DNA of 64,000 bases from Bacteroidota bacterium (GTDB lineage: Bacteria; Bacteroidota; Bacteroidia; B-17B0; Aurantibacillaceae), in NCBI GenBank assembly GCA_018267655.1, contig JAFDYB010000047.1, positions 46,660-110,659 on the forward strand, written 5' to 3'. The position numbers were made by a program, and so were the translations under genes. The notes under the pieces were generated by a model. The model was not told the DNA's origin, ran no database searches, and worked only from the letters and a program-made list of their open reading frames with translations. Shown in pieces: positions 35,138 to 44,558 of this stretch (positions are counted from its first letter, which is position 1; every line of letters begins with the position of its first letter).

Positions 35138-36163
35138 TTAATTGTTTTGATTTAGTTTTGCGTCTATTCCTAACGTAGCGTGTGGAACAGCACGCAAGCG
35201 TTCTTTAGGAATTAATTTTCCGGTAACGCGACAAACGCCATAGGTTTTATTTTCAATCCTGATAAGCGCATTTTTAAGATTTACAATATATTTTTCTTGG
35301 CGCTGTGCTAATTGAGCGGCTTCTTCTTTACTCATTACATCGCTTCCGTCTTCTAAAAGTTTAAATGTAGGCGATGTGTCGTCGGTGCCATGATCATCTT
35401 CATTACTAAGTGTTTGTTTTAATAAATCGTAGTCGGTTTGAGCTTCAGAAAGTTTTTGGAGTATTAATTCTTTAAACTCTTGTAATTCTTTGTCGTTATA
35501 GCGCGTACGGTTGTCAGATTTATTTACAAATGGTTTTGGCTCTTCAACTTTATGTTTTTTTATTAATGGTTTACTTATATCTATTTGCAATGGGCGGTTA
35601 CGTATGTATGCCTCCATGCTTCCTCCTCCTGATTTTCCCTCATTTTTTTTGCGGCGACCTCTTCCTCTTTTTTCAGGCACTTCGTCTTCATCTTCATCTA
35701 CTTCAGGCGAAGCTCCTTCTAAGTCAACAAATGCACCATCTTCTAAATCGCCTTCTACGGCATCATCATCATCTTCATTTTTCTCGTAATCGTCTTTTAC
35801 TTCAACGTCGCTGTCATCATCTTCTTCTGGTTCAATATCATCTTCTTCGTCATCGTTTTTGTTTGATTTAGCCTTTTTTTTAGGAGATATTTTTGCTTTT
35901 TTTGAAATAGCATCAATAGGTTTACCTGCTTTGGCAAGCGGTTTAGTGGGTTTAGCTTTTACAATTTCAGCTTTTTTTGCAGGCTTAATTGGCTTAACAA
36001 TCTTTTTTTCCGGCTTTGCTTTTGCAAGTTTTTTAGCAGCTTTTTTTTCTGGCTTTGCCTTTGCAATTGGTTTAGTGGTTTTTTTGGCAACCTTTACAGC
36101 AGGCTTTTTCGGCTTTTTGCTGTCTTTTTTCACATCTTTCTTTTTGTCTTTCTTCTTTGCCAT
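35138..36163 (-). CDS. DksA/TraR-like regulator with histone-like and acidic N-terminal tail
   Basis: Presumed RNA-polymerase-binding regulator of the DksA/TraR family. The C-terminal ~110 residues form the coiled coil and globular part ('YNDKELQEFKELILQKLSEA', 'VMSKEEAAQLAQRQEKYIVN') and end in the zinc-finger region 'YGVCRVTGKLIPKERLRAVP'. Only one of the four zinc Cys is left, a form usual for Bacteroidota members. The first ~100 residues are Lys/Ala/Pro repeats like histone H1 or AlgP; the next ~75 are strongly acidic (DDEEDD, DEDEDE). 341 aa is more than twice a normal DksA. Lies 3 bp after ileS. Confidence 0.88.
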   Translation of the reverse strand: MAKKKDKKKDVKKDSKKPKKPAVKVAKKTTKPIAKAKPEKKAAKKLAKAKPEKKIVKPIKPAKKAEIVKAKPTKPLAKAGKPIDAISKKAKISPKKKAKSNKNDDEEDDIEPEEDDDSDVEVKDDYEKNEDDDDAVEGDLEDGAFVDLEGASPEVDEDEDEVPEKRGRGRRKKNEGKSGGGSMEAYIRNRPLQIDISKPLIKKHKVEEPKPFVNKSDNRTRYNDKELQEFKELILQKLSEAQTDYDLLKQTLSNEDDHGTDDTSPTFKLLEDGSDVMSKEEAAQLAQRQEKYIVNLKNALIRIENKTYGVCRVTGKLIPKERLRAVPHATLGIDAKLNQNN

Positions 36164-36166
36164 AAC

Positions 36167-39100
36167 TTAATTTAGTTTTTCTATTAATATTAATGTATTT
36201 ATCAATTCATCGACTTCTATTTTTGTTGCGGTTGCTAAGGGAAGATCTGATACAATTTTTAAATCGCTTGTTAAAGTTTCATTACAAATATAATTGAAAT
36301 TCGATTTGATTGCTGCATCTAATAAATCATTTTGCTGAATTTTTACCAATATTTTATCAGTTAGGTCAAAACCTTGATCTTTTCTCATGTTTTGTATGCG
36401 ATTTACCAACTCGCGTGCAATACCCTCTTGTTTTAAGTTTTCGGTAATTGTAATGTCAATAGCTACTGTAAGTGCCCCTGAATTAGCAACCTTCCAGCCG
36501 GGTATATCAACCGGAATTATATCAAAATCTTCGGGTGTAAAAGTAAATTTGGAGCCTTGGTGTTCCCAGTTAAATAGACCGTTTTTTTCAATTTCTAAGA
36601 TAATTTGCTTTGGGTTTTGTAGGGCAAAGGTTTGAAAATCTTTCATTTTTTGTCCTAACATTTTACCTAATGTTTTAAAATTTAGCTTAAGATTTTTTAC
36701 AATTTGAACTTTTTCTTCCGTAACAAATTCGAGTTCTTTTACATTTACTTCACTTAAAATAATATCCTTAACTGTTTCAATTTTTGCTTGAAAGTTTTGG
36801 TCAAGTATTGGTATTTGAATTTTTTGTAGGGGTTGCCGTACTTTTATATTCTCTTTTTTTCTAATTGAAAGAATCATAGAGGATATTTTTTGCGCTAGCT
36901 CCATTCTTTCTTCCAAAGCTTTATCTTGATGTTTTTTTTCAGCTACAACTAAATTACTTAAGTGAACTGATGCTGCATTTAAAATACTTGTAGCGGTGGT
37001 TTCTGAATTTACATTTTTTAAATTGCTATATAACCATTCGCTAAAAAACGGAGCTATTGGCGACATTAATTGCGCCAGCACACTAATACACTGATGAAGC
37101 GTTTCGTAAGCTGCTTTTTTGTCTTCACTCATTTCACCTTTCCAAAAACGGCGACGGCTTAGCCTTACGTACCAATTGCTTAAATGCTCATCAACAAAGT
37201 TTTCAATAAAGCGGGCAGCTCTGTGAGGTTCAAAACTTTCGTAGGCTTCGGTAACGTTTTCAATTAATGTTTGTAATTCTGAAAGTATCCATCTGTCTAG
37301 TTCTGTTCTATTACCTATAATGGTGGCATTATTTTCATTAACAATAAAATTATCTACGTTAGCATATAGTGCAAAAAAATTGTAGGTATTATAAAGCGTT
37401 CCAAATAATTTTCGTTGAACTTCAGAAATTCCTTCTGCATCAAATTTTAAATTATCCCATGGTGCTGCATTAGCAATCATGTACCAGCGCGTTGCATCTG
37501 CTCCAAACTTGTGAATTGTTTCAAATGGGTCGGCAGCATTGCCTAAGCGCTTGCTCATTTTATTTCCGTTTTTATCAAGCACTAAGCCATTGCTAACAAC
37601 ATTTTTATAGGCAATTGAGTTAAAGCTTAATGCACCTATAACATGAAGTGTGTAAAACCAACCACGGGTTTGGTCAACGCCCTCTGCAATAAAATCTGCC
37701 GGAAAGGTTTTATTATTTTCGATTAAATCTTTATTTTCAAATGGGTAGTGTAATTGGGCGTAGGGCATTGCACCACTATCAAACCAAACATCTATTAAAT
37801 CACTTTCTCGGTAAAGCTTTTTTCCGTTACGTTCTAATATTATTTCATCGGCGTAAGGCTTATGTAAATCAAAGCTTGAGTAGTTTTCGGTTGAAAAGTT
37901 ACCCGGTTTAAAATTCATTAATGGGTTGCTTTTCATTGCACCTTTATTAATGGCATTTTTTATTTCGCTTTGTAATTCTTCTGCACTTCCTATGCAAAGT
38001 TGTTCGGTTCTATCTTCGCTTGTCCATATTGGCAAAGGAATCCCCCAAAACCTTGAGCGCGATAAATTCCAGTCAAGTGCATTTTCGAGCCAATTGCCAA
38101 AGCGACCTGTACCGGTACTTTCTGGTTTCCAATTAATTTTTTTGTTTAACTCAACTAATTTTTGTCGGTTATCAGCTACGCGCACAAACCAACTGTCGAG
38201 TGGATAGTATAATACGGGTTTATCTGTACGCCAGCAATGCGGGTAACTGTGTTCGTAAGTTTCTTTTTTAAATAATTTACCCTCCTCTTGAAGTTTTAAA
38301 ACAATGCGTTCATCAACGCTTAAATAAACTTTTAAATCTTTTATTTTTCCGGCGGCTTCGAGCGTTTGTTTTTGTTTTTTAAATTCTGCTTCTTTTTCCT
38401 CTTGCGATAGATAAGCTTCTTTTACATATTCTCCACCATATAGAAAAACAGTATCATTAATTTCAGGCAAAAATTTTCCGCGCTTATCTACTAAGGTCAG
38501 GGTTGTTATATTGTTTTCCTTGGCGGCTTTATAATCGTCTGCACCAAAACTTGGGGCAATATGTACTATACCCGTTCCATCAGTTGTTGTAACAAAATCG
38601 GCACAAATAACTTTAAAAGCCTGTTCGCTAGGTTTTACAAATGGTAGTAATTGTTCATAAGCAATACCCGCTAACTCACTCCCTTTATAGGATTTTAGTG
38701 TTTTATAAGGAATATTTTTGTCGCCCGGTTTGTAGTCATCAAGGCTTATTTCAGCATTTTTTTCGGGAAAATATTTTTGTAATAATTCTTCTGCAAGAAT
38801 TACATGAATTTTTTTATAAGTGAAAGGGTTATATGTTTCAACTAACACATACTCTATATTTGAACCCACTGCAAGGGCTGTGTTTGAGGGCAATGTCCAA
38901 GGAGTGGTTGTCCAAGCTAAAAAATAAGTTTCACCGTTAGCATTTAATTTTGAAGAGTTCGCTAGTTTAAACATAACTGTAGCCGTACGATCTTTTACGT
39001 TGCGATAACAACCAGGCTGGTTTAGCTCGGCACTTGAAAGTCCTGTACCCGCTGCGGGTGAGTAGGGTTGAATAGTATAACCCTTGTATAATAATTCTTT

Positions 39101-39622
39101 GTTATATAAGTTTTTTAAAAGATACCAGCAAGTTTCAATGTATTTGTTGTCGTAGGTTATATATGGATTTCCCATATCAACCCAGTAGCCCATAAGTGAA
39201 GTAAGCTCCTCCCACTTATCGGTAAATTTCATTACTTCGCGGCGGCAGGCTTTGTTATAATCTTCAACACTTATGTATTTAGCGCTTTTTTTATTACCAA
39301 TATCTTCTTTTGTAATACCCAATGTTTTTTCAACGCCAAGCTCAATAGGCAGGCCATGTGTATCCCAGCCCGCTTTCCGTTTTACTTGGTAACCTTGTAA
39401 TGTTTTAAAGCGGCAAAAAATATCTTTAATAGTTCGAGCCATTACGTGGTGTATGCCTGGCATTCCATTTGCGCTTGGCGGGCCTTCATAAAAAACCCAA
39501 GGCTTATCGTTAGGGCGAGAAGCGATTGATTTTTCAAAAACACGCTCTTGTTTCCAAAAGTTGAGTATTTCTTTTGAAAGCTCGGGTAAATCTAATTTTT
39601 TATATTCAGGATATTTGGCCAT
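36167..39622 (-). CDS. ileS: Isoleucyl-tRNA synthetase
   Basis: Charges tRNA-Ile. Class I core: 'EGPPSANGMPGIHHVMAR' replaces the HIGH motif with HHVM, as usual in this phylum; the editing domain has 'AWTTTPWTLPSNTALAVG' and 'TDGTGIVHIAPSFGADDY'; 'ADQT'-like 'GVDQTRGWFYTLHVIG'; and the KMSKS loop is 'GNKMSKRLGN'. An anticodon-binding domain ('DRWILSELQTL') and a long C-terminal extension follow. There is no C-terminal zinc-finger; 1151 aa fits the long eukaryote-like type that includes mupirocin-resistant enzymes (inference from length). First gene of ileS-dksA-like-lspA-hemH. Confidence 0.97.
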   Translation of the reverse strand: MAKYPEYKKLDLPELSKEILNFWKQERVFEKSIASRPNDKPWVFYEGPPSANGMPGIHHVMARTIKDIFCRFKTLQGYQVKRKAGWDTHGLPIELGVEKTLGITKEDIGNKKSAKYISVEDYNKACRREVMKFTDKWEELTSLMGYWVDMGNPYITYDNKYIETCWYLLKNLYNKELLYKGYTIQPYSPAAGTGLSSAELNQPGCYRNVKDRTATVMFKLANSSKLNANGETYFLAWTTTPWTLPSNTALAVGSNIEYVLVETYNPFTYKKIHVILAEELLQKYFPEKNAEISLDDYKPGDKNIPYKTLKSYKGSELAGIAYEQLLPFVKPSEQAFKVICADFVTTTDGTGIVHIAPSFGADDYKAAKENNITTLTLVDKRGKFLPEINDTVFLYGGEYVKEAYLSQEEKEAEFKKQKQTLEAAGKIKDLKVYLSVDERIVLKLQEEGKLFKKETYEHSYPHCWRTDKPVLYYPLDSWFVRVADNRQKLVELNKKINWKPESTGTGRFGNWLENALDWNLSRSRFWGIPLPIWTSEDRTEQLCIGSAEELQSEIKNAINKGAMKSNPLMNFKPGNFSTENYSSFDLHKPYADEIILERNGKKLYRESDLIDVWFDSGAMPYAQLHYPFENKDLIENNKTFPADFIAEGVDQTRGWFYTLHVIGALSFNSIAYKNVVSNGLVLDKNGNKMSKRLGNAADPFETIHKFGADATRWYMIANAAPWDNLKFDAEGISEVQRKLFGTLYNTYNFFALYANVDNFIVNENNATIIGNRTELDRWILSELQTLIENVTEAYESFEPHRAARFIENFVDEHLSNWYVRLSRRRFWKGEMSEDKKAAYETLHQCISVLAQLMSPIAPFFSEWLYSNLKNVNSETTATSILNAASVHLSNLVVAEKKHQDKALEERMELAQKISSMILSIRKKENIKVRQPLQKIQIPILDQNFQAKIETVKDIILSEVNVKELEFVTEEKVQIVKNLKLNFKTLGKMLGQKMKDFQTFALQNPKQIILEIEKNGLFNWEHQGSKFTFTPEDFDIIPVDIPGWKVANSGALTVAIDITITENLKQEGIARELVNRIQNMRKDQGFDLTDKILVKIQQNDLLDAAIKSNFNYICNETLTSDLKIVSDLPLATATKIEVDELINTLILIEKLN

Positions 39623-39714
39623 TTCGCTAAAAGGACAGCGAATTTAATCAAAAAAAATTAATAATTAAGCCAATAAATAAAGAGGAAATAAATTTTAATT
39701 TTTACGCCTAGTAT

Positions 39715-40188
39715 TTAGACATGGTCTTCGTAAAAGTCAATTAATAACCCATCGTTTGGTGATAAACTAATTTCTCGCTTATCTTCTTGCCCAAAGTTTA
39801 AAACTAGTGCATCGGCAAGATAATAATCATTTTCTTTAGTTAATTTGATGTTTACAAGGTTTTTTCCAATTAAATCTTTCCACATTCGGGTGTTTGAAGC
39901 ATCAACTTCAAATATTTTTACTTTTTCGCCAAATTCGGCTGTTAATGCCTTTTTCACATCATTGTAATTATAATGTAATGTATCTAAAGCAGTGCCATCA
40001 TCATTTATATTAATTGATAAACTGTTTGTATCAAAAACAAAAGTAATGTTGTCTATGAGTTCAAAAGGTTCGTTTGGCTTAATTTGATTTACCCATAAAT
40101 GGCACATAACTTTAGTGAGTTTTTGCCCTTCAATATTTTTAAATTGAATTAAACTTTCGTTGGTAAAGTAAATATTTTTATTGTCCAT
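39715..40188 (-). CDS. Hypothetical protein, 157 aa
   Basis: Cytoplasmic, no signal peptide, family not recognised. The sequence is mostly beta-strands with a helix ('VKKALTAEFGEKVKIFEVDA'), an acidic C-terminus 'GLLIDFYEDHV' and repeated 'LxINxxDDGTAL'-like segments. The frame is open 10 codons further, but the ATG at 40188 is better because the upstream bases belong to the preceding gene's terminator. That terminator (40202-40234) ends 13 bp before this start, so the gene needs its own promoter, or depends on read-through; I see no clear -7 box. Confidence 0.75.
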   Translation of the reverse strand: MDNKNIYFTNESLIQFKNIEGQKLTKVMCHLWVNQIKPNEPFELIDNITFVFDTNSLSININDDGTALDTLHYNYNDVKKALTAEFGEKVKIFEVDASNTRMWKDLIGKNLVNIKLTKENDYYLADALVLNFGQEDKREISLSPNDGLLIDFYEDHV

Positions 40189-40201
40189 AGTTAACAAATA
40201 A

Positions 40202-40234
40202 AAAAACCCTTTAACCAATCGTTAAAGGGTTTTT
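40202..40234 (-). terminator. Rho-independent terminator of the small lipoprotein gene
   Basis: Perfect 14-bp arms AAAAACCCTTTAAC (40202-40215) and GTTAAAGGGTTTTT (40221-40234) around a 5-base loop, with a T-run on the minus strand. It lies 18 bp after the 40253 stop. Confidence 0.9.
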
Positions 40235-40252
40235 AAAATTAAAGAAAATTAA

Positions 40253-40522
40253 TTATTTCTTCTTGCCACCTTTAGCTTTAGCTAAAGAATCAGCTTTTGC
40301 AATTGAATCAGTTTTCATTTTTTCAGCAGCAGCAGCGATTGAATCTTGTGCACGTTTTTCAGCTTCAGCTTTCATTTTTTCAACACCAGCTAATGAATCA
40401 GCAACACGAGTTGAATCAGCTTTTGCTTTTTCTTTTGCTTCGATTTCAGCCTTTGAAGGACCGCAAGCAACAAATGCAGCCGTAATAGTGGCAGCAGTAA
40501 TTAAAGTTAATACTTTTTTCAT
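40253..40522 (-). CDS. Small Ala/Lys/Asp-rich lipoprotein
   Basis: 89 aa. Signal peptide with lipobox 'TAAFVAC' (Cys 20), then one charged helix built of imperfect units such as 'EKAKADSTRVADSLAG', 'EKRAQDSIAAAAEKMK' and 'TDSIAKADSLAKAKGGKKK'. It looks like a structural envelope lipoprotein of the Lpp/coiled-coil sort; no defined family. A -7 box TAATTTTG lies at 40551-40558, giving a leader of about 25 bases, and a strong terminator follows, so it is an independent, probably well-expressed gene. Confidence 0.8.
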   Translation of the reverse strand: MKKVLTLITAATITAAFVACGPSKAEIEAKEKAKADSTRVADSLAGVEKMKAEAEKRAQDSIAAAAEKMKTDSIAKADSLAKAKGGKKK

Positions 40523-40550
40523 TTTAGTTTATTGGTTTTAAATTCGAGTG

Positions 40551-40558
40551 CAAAATTA
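40551..40558 (-). promoter_or_regulatory. -7 promoter box of the small lipoprotein gene
   Basis: Minus-strand TAATTTTG fits TAnnTTTG, 28 bases before the ATG at 40522. No -33 TTG is obvious. Confidence 0.5.
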
Positions 40559-40667
40559 ACACTAATTTTGATATTTAGCTAAAAAAATATAAAAAAAAGT
40601 GATTTTTTTCAACAATTAGCGTTTAATTTGTCATTACAATTATATATAAGTACTGTATTTTACAAAA

Positions 40668-41717
40668 ATGTATTCGTTTATAAAAACTTTTCTCTTCCGC
40701 TTAAACCCTGAAAGGGCGCACCATTTATCGTTTTGGTTTCTTAAAAACTTGAATTATTTCCCATTTTTATCTCAAATTTTTAGAAAAAACTGCTATGTTG
40801 AAAATAAACTGCTTGAAAAAGAGTTGTTTGGCCTAAAATTTAAAAACCCGGTTGGCTTAGCTGCGGGTTTAGATAAAGATGCTATTGCTTTTAACTCTTT
40901 AGCCAATTTTGGTTTTGGTTTTATTGAGGTAGGCACTTTAACGCCAAAGCCACAGCCTGGGAACGATAAACCTCGGTTATTTAGACTCATAAAAAATGAG
41001 GCTTTAATTAATCGCATGGGCTTTAATAATAATGGCGTTGATGCTGCGGTATTAAAACTTGCTAAGCGTAAACATAAAGATTTGATTATTGGGGGAAATA
41101 TTGGAAAAAATAAATTAACTCCAAATGAAAAAGCAGTTGAAGATTATTTATACTCTTTTTCTGCATTATTTGATGTAGTTGATTATTTTGTAGTAAACGT
41201 TTCTTCGCCAAATACACCTAATTTACGTGACTTACAGGAAAAAGAGCCTTTAACACATTTGTTAAACAGTTTACAAAATTTAAATAAAGAAAAAAACAAG
41301 CCTAAACCTATTTTGCTAAAAATTGCACCTGATTTGAGCAATTCGCAACTGAACGATATAATTGATATAGTAAATACAACTAAAATTGCAGGTGTGATAG
41401 CTACAAACACTACCATTAGCCGTGAGGGTTTGAGTTACGTTAAAGAAGACATTGAAAAGCTTGGTGCCGGTGGCTTGAGTGGATTGCCCTTAAAAAATAG
41501 AAGTACGGAGGTAATACGTTATTTGAAGCTACATTCGCATAACGCCTTTCCTATAATTGGTGTGGGTGGTATTCATTCGGCTAATGATGCTATTGAAAAG
41601 ATAAAAGCAGGTGCTGACTTGATTCAAATATACACAGGATTTATATATAAAGGCCCAGGCTTAGTAAAGCAAATAAATACCCAATTAATTAAAATGCAAT
41701 ATAAAAATAATGAGTGA
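40668..41717 (+). CDS. pyrD: Dihydroorotate dehydrogenase (quinone), class 2
   Basis: Oxidises dihydroorotate to orotate in pyrimidine synthesis, passing electrons to quinone at the inner membrane. The N-terminal helices that bind the membrane ('[20 protein letters not shown]') mark class 2. FMN/substrate blocks: '[13 protein letters not shown]', '[18 protein letters not shown]', '[10 protein letters not shown]'-like '[12 protein letters not shown]', '[16 protein letters not shown]' (catalytic Ser) and '[11 protein letters not shown]'. 349 aa, full length. It overlaps the next gene by 8 bp, so is co-translated with the HMG-CoA lyase. Confidence 0.96.
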   Translation: MYSFIKTFLFRLNPERAHHLSFWFLKNLNYFPFLSQIFRKNCYVENKLLEKELFGLKFKNPVGLAAGLDKDAIAFNSLANFGFGFIEVGTLTPKPQPGNDKPRLFRLIKNEALINRMGFNNNGVDAAVLKLAKRKHKDLIIGGNIGKNKLTPNEKAVEDYLYSFSALFDVVDYFVVNVSSPNTPNLRDLQEKEPLTHLLNSLQNLNKEKNKPKPILLKIAPDLSNSQLNDIIDIVNTTKIAGVIATNTTISREGLSYVKEDIEKLGAGGLSGLPLKNRSTEVIRYLKLHSHNAFPIIGVGGIHSANDAIEKIKAGADLIQIYTGFIYKGPGLVKQINTQLIKMQYKNNE

Positions 41718-42573
41718 GTTAAAAATTACAGAGTGTCCGCGCGATGCTATGCAAGGTATTAAAGCATTTATACCTACCGAAAAAAAAGTAAATTACATAA
41801 ACAGTTTATTAAAGGTTGGGTTTAATACCATTGATTTTGGAAGTTTTGTTTCGCCTAAAGCAATACCGCAGATGCAAGACACAGTTAATGTTTTAAAAAA
41901 CATAGATATGACTAACACATCTTCAAAACTGCTTGCTATTGTTGCAAATTATAAAGGAGCAGAAGATGCTTGTGCTTTTAGTGAAATTAGCTACTTAGGC
42001 TTTCCTTTTTCAATTTCAGAAACTTTTCAAAAACGTAATGCCAATGCTACAATAACTGAAAGTTTGCAACGAGTGGAAGAGATTCAAAACTTATGCTTAA
42101 AACATAATAAACAACTGGTGGTTTATATATCAATGGCTTTTGGTAATCCTTATGGTGATGTTTGGCACCCCGATATTGCTATTAATTGGTGTAAACAATT
42201 ACGCGAGATTGGAATAAAAATACTGCCTTTAGCCGATACTATTGGCTGCTCGACTACCGAAAACATTACACATTTGTTTACATCACTAATTTCTGAGTTT
42301 AAAGATATTGAGTTTGGTGCGCATTTACATTCTACTCCCGAACAACGACTCGAAAAAATTAACGCAGCTTATAAAGCAGGCTGCCGTTCATTTGATACAG
42401 CTGTTAAAGGATTTGGAGGCTGCCCCATGGCAAAAGATGAATTAACCGGAAATATTGCCACCGAAAGTTTAATGAATTACTGCAACGAGCATCAAATTAA
42501 CACAAAAATAGATAAAAACTATTTTAACGAGTCGTTACTGCAAAGCGCTTTAATTTTTGATTATTATCATTAA
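41710..42573 (+). CDS. Hydroxymethylglutaryl-CoA lyase
   Basis: Splits HMG-CoA into acetyl-CoA and acetoacetate in leucine breakdown. TIM-barrel HMGL-like fold with '[19 protein letters not shown]' (catalytic Arg-Asp), '[19 protein letters not shown]', metal ligands 'HLHSTPE', and the family signature '[14 protein letters not shown]' with the active-site Cys. 287 aa, normal. The 8-bp overlap with pyrD and 1-bp gap to the glycosylase gene make an operon of three genes with no metabolic link that I can see. Confidence 0.94.
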   Translation: MSELKITECPRDAMQGIKAFIPTEKKVNYINSLLKVGFNTIDFGSFVSPKAIPQMQDTVNVLKNIDMTNTSSKLLAIVANYKGAEDACAFSEISYLGFPFSISETFQKRNANATITESLQRVEEIQNLCLKHNKQLVVYISMAFGNPYGDVWHPDIAINWCKQLREIGIKILPLADTIGCSTTENITHLFTSLISEFKDIEFGAHLHSTPEQRLEKINAAYKAGCRSFDTAVKGFGGCPMAKDELTGNIATESLMNYCNEHQINTKIDKNYFNESLLQSALIFDYYH

Positions 42574-42574
42574 A

Positions 42575-43204
42575 ATGGTTAAAGCATTAGCGCATATTTC
42601 GAAAGATGAAAAGTTACGAGAGGTAATTAAACTGGTTGGAAAAATTAAACTGCAAAAGCAAAACGCTGATATTTATTATGTGTTATTAAACTCAATTGTT
42701 AGCCAGCAACTTTCAATTAAAGCTGCCGAAACAATTTTTAAGCGATTTATATCACTTTTTAAAAATAATTACCCAAGTGCAAAAATCTTAATGCAAATAA
42801 GTGATGCAGAACTTCGTGCGGTTGGTTTATCGTTTCAAAAAATTAGTTATTTAAAAAATATTGCAGAGTTTCAATTAAGTAAAAAACTTAACGAAGACTT
42901 AATAATTAAAATGAGTGATGATGAATTGATTGAGCATTTAGTACAAATAAAAGGTGTTGGCACTTGGACAGCCGAAATGATTTTAATGTTTAGCATGGGT
43001 AGAAAAAATATTTTTCCGGTAAATGATTTAGGTATTCAAAATGGAATGATAAAAATTTATGATATAAATAAAGATCAAATAACAAAAAAAGATTTTTTTA
43101 CATTGCTTAAAAAAATATCAAAACAGTGGGAGCCATATAAAACACTTGCCTGCCATTATATTTGGCGGTATAATCATTTTGTGCCAAATTCAAGTAAAGG
43201 TTAG
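42575..43204 (+). CDS. DNA-3-methyladenine glycosylase (AlkA-like)
   Basis: Base-excision repair enzyme of the HhH-GPD superfamily that removes alkylated bases. 'NSIVSQQLSIKAAETIFKRF' is the helix before the active site; 'KIQIKGVGTWTAEMILMFSM'-type HhH is seen as 'LVQIKGVGTWTAEMILMFSM', followed by the catalytic Asp in 'FPVNDLGIQNGM', and 'WEPYKTLACHYIWRY' closes the fold. 209 aa; no iron-sulfur Cys cluster. The frame opens six codons earlier at a TTG, but the ATG at 42575 directly after the previous stop is preferred. It converges on clpX with 8 bp between. Confidence 0.92.
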   Translation: MVKALAHISKDEKLREVIKLVGKIKLQKQNADIYYVLLNSIVSQQLSIKAAETIFKRFISLFKNNYPSAKILMQISDAELRAVGLSFQKISYLKNIAEFQLSKKLNEDLIIKMSDDELIEHLVQIKGVGTWTAEMILMFSMGRKNIFPVNDLGIQNGMIKIYDINKDQITKKDFFTLLKKISKQWEPYKTLACHYIWRYNHFVPNSSKG

Positions 43205-43212
43205 TTTATTTG

Positions 43213-44454
43213 TTAAGCCACTTTAAGTTCACTTAAACGAGCGTTGTTTAGCTTATTTAAAGCGTAATCAATAGATAGGTTGTATGATTTAACGGTGGTT
43301 TTTTCTGATGGTAAATCAAACATTAAATCAGTCATAATAACTTCACATATACCCCGTAAGCCACGCGCGCCAAGTTTAAACTCAATAGCTTTATCAACTA
43401 TTAAATCTAAAACATCGCTGTTTATGGATAGATTAATGCCATCCATTTTAAATAACGCAATGTATTGTTTTATGAGGGCATTTTTAGGATCGGTTAATAT
43501 ACTTCTCAGAGCAGCTCTATCAAGGGGTTTTAAATAAGTTAAAACAGGTAATCGTCCAATTAATTCGGGTATTAAACCAAATGATTTTAGGTCTTGAGGT
43601 GTAATGTATTGTAATAAATTTGATTTATCAATCACGCTGTCTGTTACTGAGGCGCTATAACCAACAGCTTTTGTATTTAAGCGCGATGCTATTTTTTTCT
43701 CAATTCCGTCAAACGCTCCACCGCAAATAAATAAAATATTTTTAGTATTTAATTGAATCATTTTTGCGTCGGGGTGTTTTCTGCCTCCTTGTGGCGGCAC
43801 ATTTACCACTGATCCTTCTAAAAGTTTAAGCATGGCTTGTTGTACACCTTCACCACTAACATCGCGAGTAATACTAGGATTGTCGCTTTTGCGTGCAATT
43901 TTATCTATCTCATCAATAAATACAATACCACGCTCAGCAGCAGCTACATCATAATCAGCCGCTTGCAATAAGCGTGTTAAAATACTTTCTACATCTTCGC
44001 CAACGTAACCGGCTTCGGTTAGTACAGTGGCATCGGCAATACAAAAAGGCACATTTAGTAATTTTGCAATAGTGCGGGCTAAAAGAGTTTTCCCGGTTCC
44101 TGTTTCGCCAACCAATATTAAGTTACTTTTATCTATTTCAATTGTTTCGCTTGTTTTTGCAGCATGGTTTATCCTTTTAAAGTGGTTATATACAGCAACA
44201 CTCAATACTTTTTTAGCTTCGTCTTGCCCAATTACATATTCATCAAGTTTTTGTTTAATTACTGCGGGCTTTAAAAGCGTTAAAGCGTTTTGAACTTGTT
44301 GATTTTGAGCACCAGCACTTTCTTCTTTTATTAAATTGTAAGCTTGTGTTGCGCAGTTATCACAAATGTGGCCGTTAATACCTGCAATTAATATTTTAGT
44401 TTCTTTTTTATCGCGATTGCACATAGTGCATTTAATCGAAGTGTCTTTAGCCAT
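43213..44454 (-). CDS. clpX: ATP-dependent Clp protease ATP-binding subunit ClpX
   Basis: AAA+ unfoldase that feeds substrates to ClpP. N-terminal C4 zinc-binding domain ([10 protein letters not shown]...GHICDNC), Walker [12 protein letters not shown], Walker B '[13 protein letters not shown]', pore loop 'AGYVGEDV', sensor '[12 protein letters not shown]' and the ClpP-docking IGF-like loop region '[13 protein letters not shown]'. 413 aa, full length. A promoter-like TACCTTCG lies about 25 bases upstream (44471-44478). clpP is not in this window. Confidence 0.97.
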   Translation of the reverse strand: MAKDTSIKCTMCNRDKKETKILIAGINGHICDNCATQAYNLIKEESAGAQNQQVQNALTLLKPAVIKQKLDEYVIGQDEAKKVLSVAVYNHFKRINHAAKTSETIEIDKSNLILVGETGTGKTLLARTIAKLLNVPFCIADATVLTEAGYVGEDVESILTRLLQAADYDVAAAERGIVFIDEIDKIARKSDNPSITRDVSGEGVQQAMLKLLEGSVVNVPPQGGRKHPDAKMIQLNTKNILFICGGAFDGIEKKIASRLNTKAVGYSASVTDSVIDKSNLLQYITPQDLKSFGLIPELIGRLPVLTYLKPLDRAALRSILTDPKNALIKQYIALFKMDGINLSINSDVLDLIVDKAIEFKLGARGLRGICEVIMTDLMFDLPSEKTTVKSYNLSIDYALNKLNNARLSELKVA

Positions 44455-44558
44455 AAAATAGTGCGTTTAATAAGAGTACGAAGGTACAATAAAAATAGTT
44501 GGTTTATTCAAGTGTAATTAATTTATTACAGTAAATTAGCAGAGGAAAATGTTATTTA

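Noticed and set aside
35511..36170. Long plus-strand frames opposite the dksA-like gene
   Set aside because: They mirror the Lys/Ala- and Asp/Glu-rich codons of the real gene and have Phe/Leu/Ser-rich low-complexity products.
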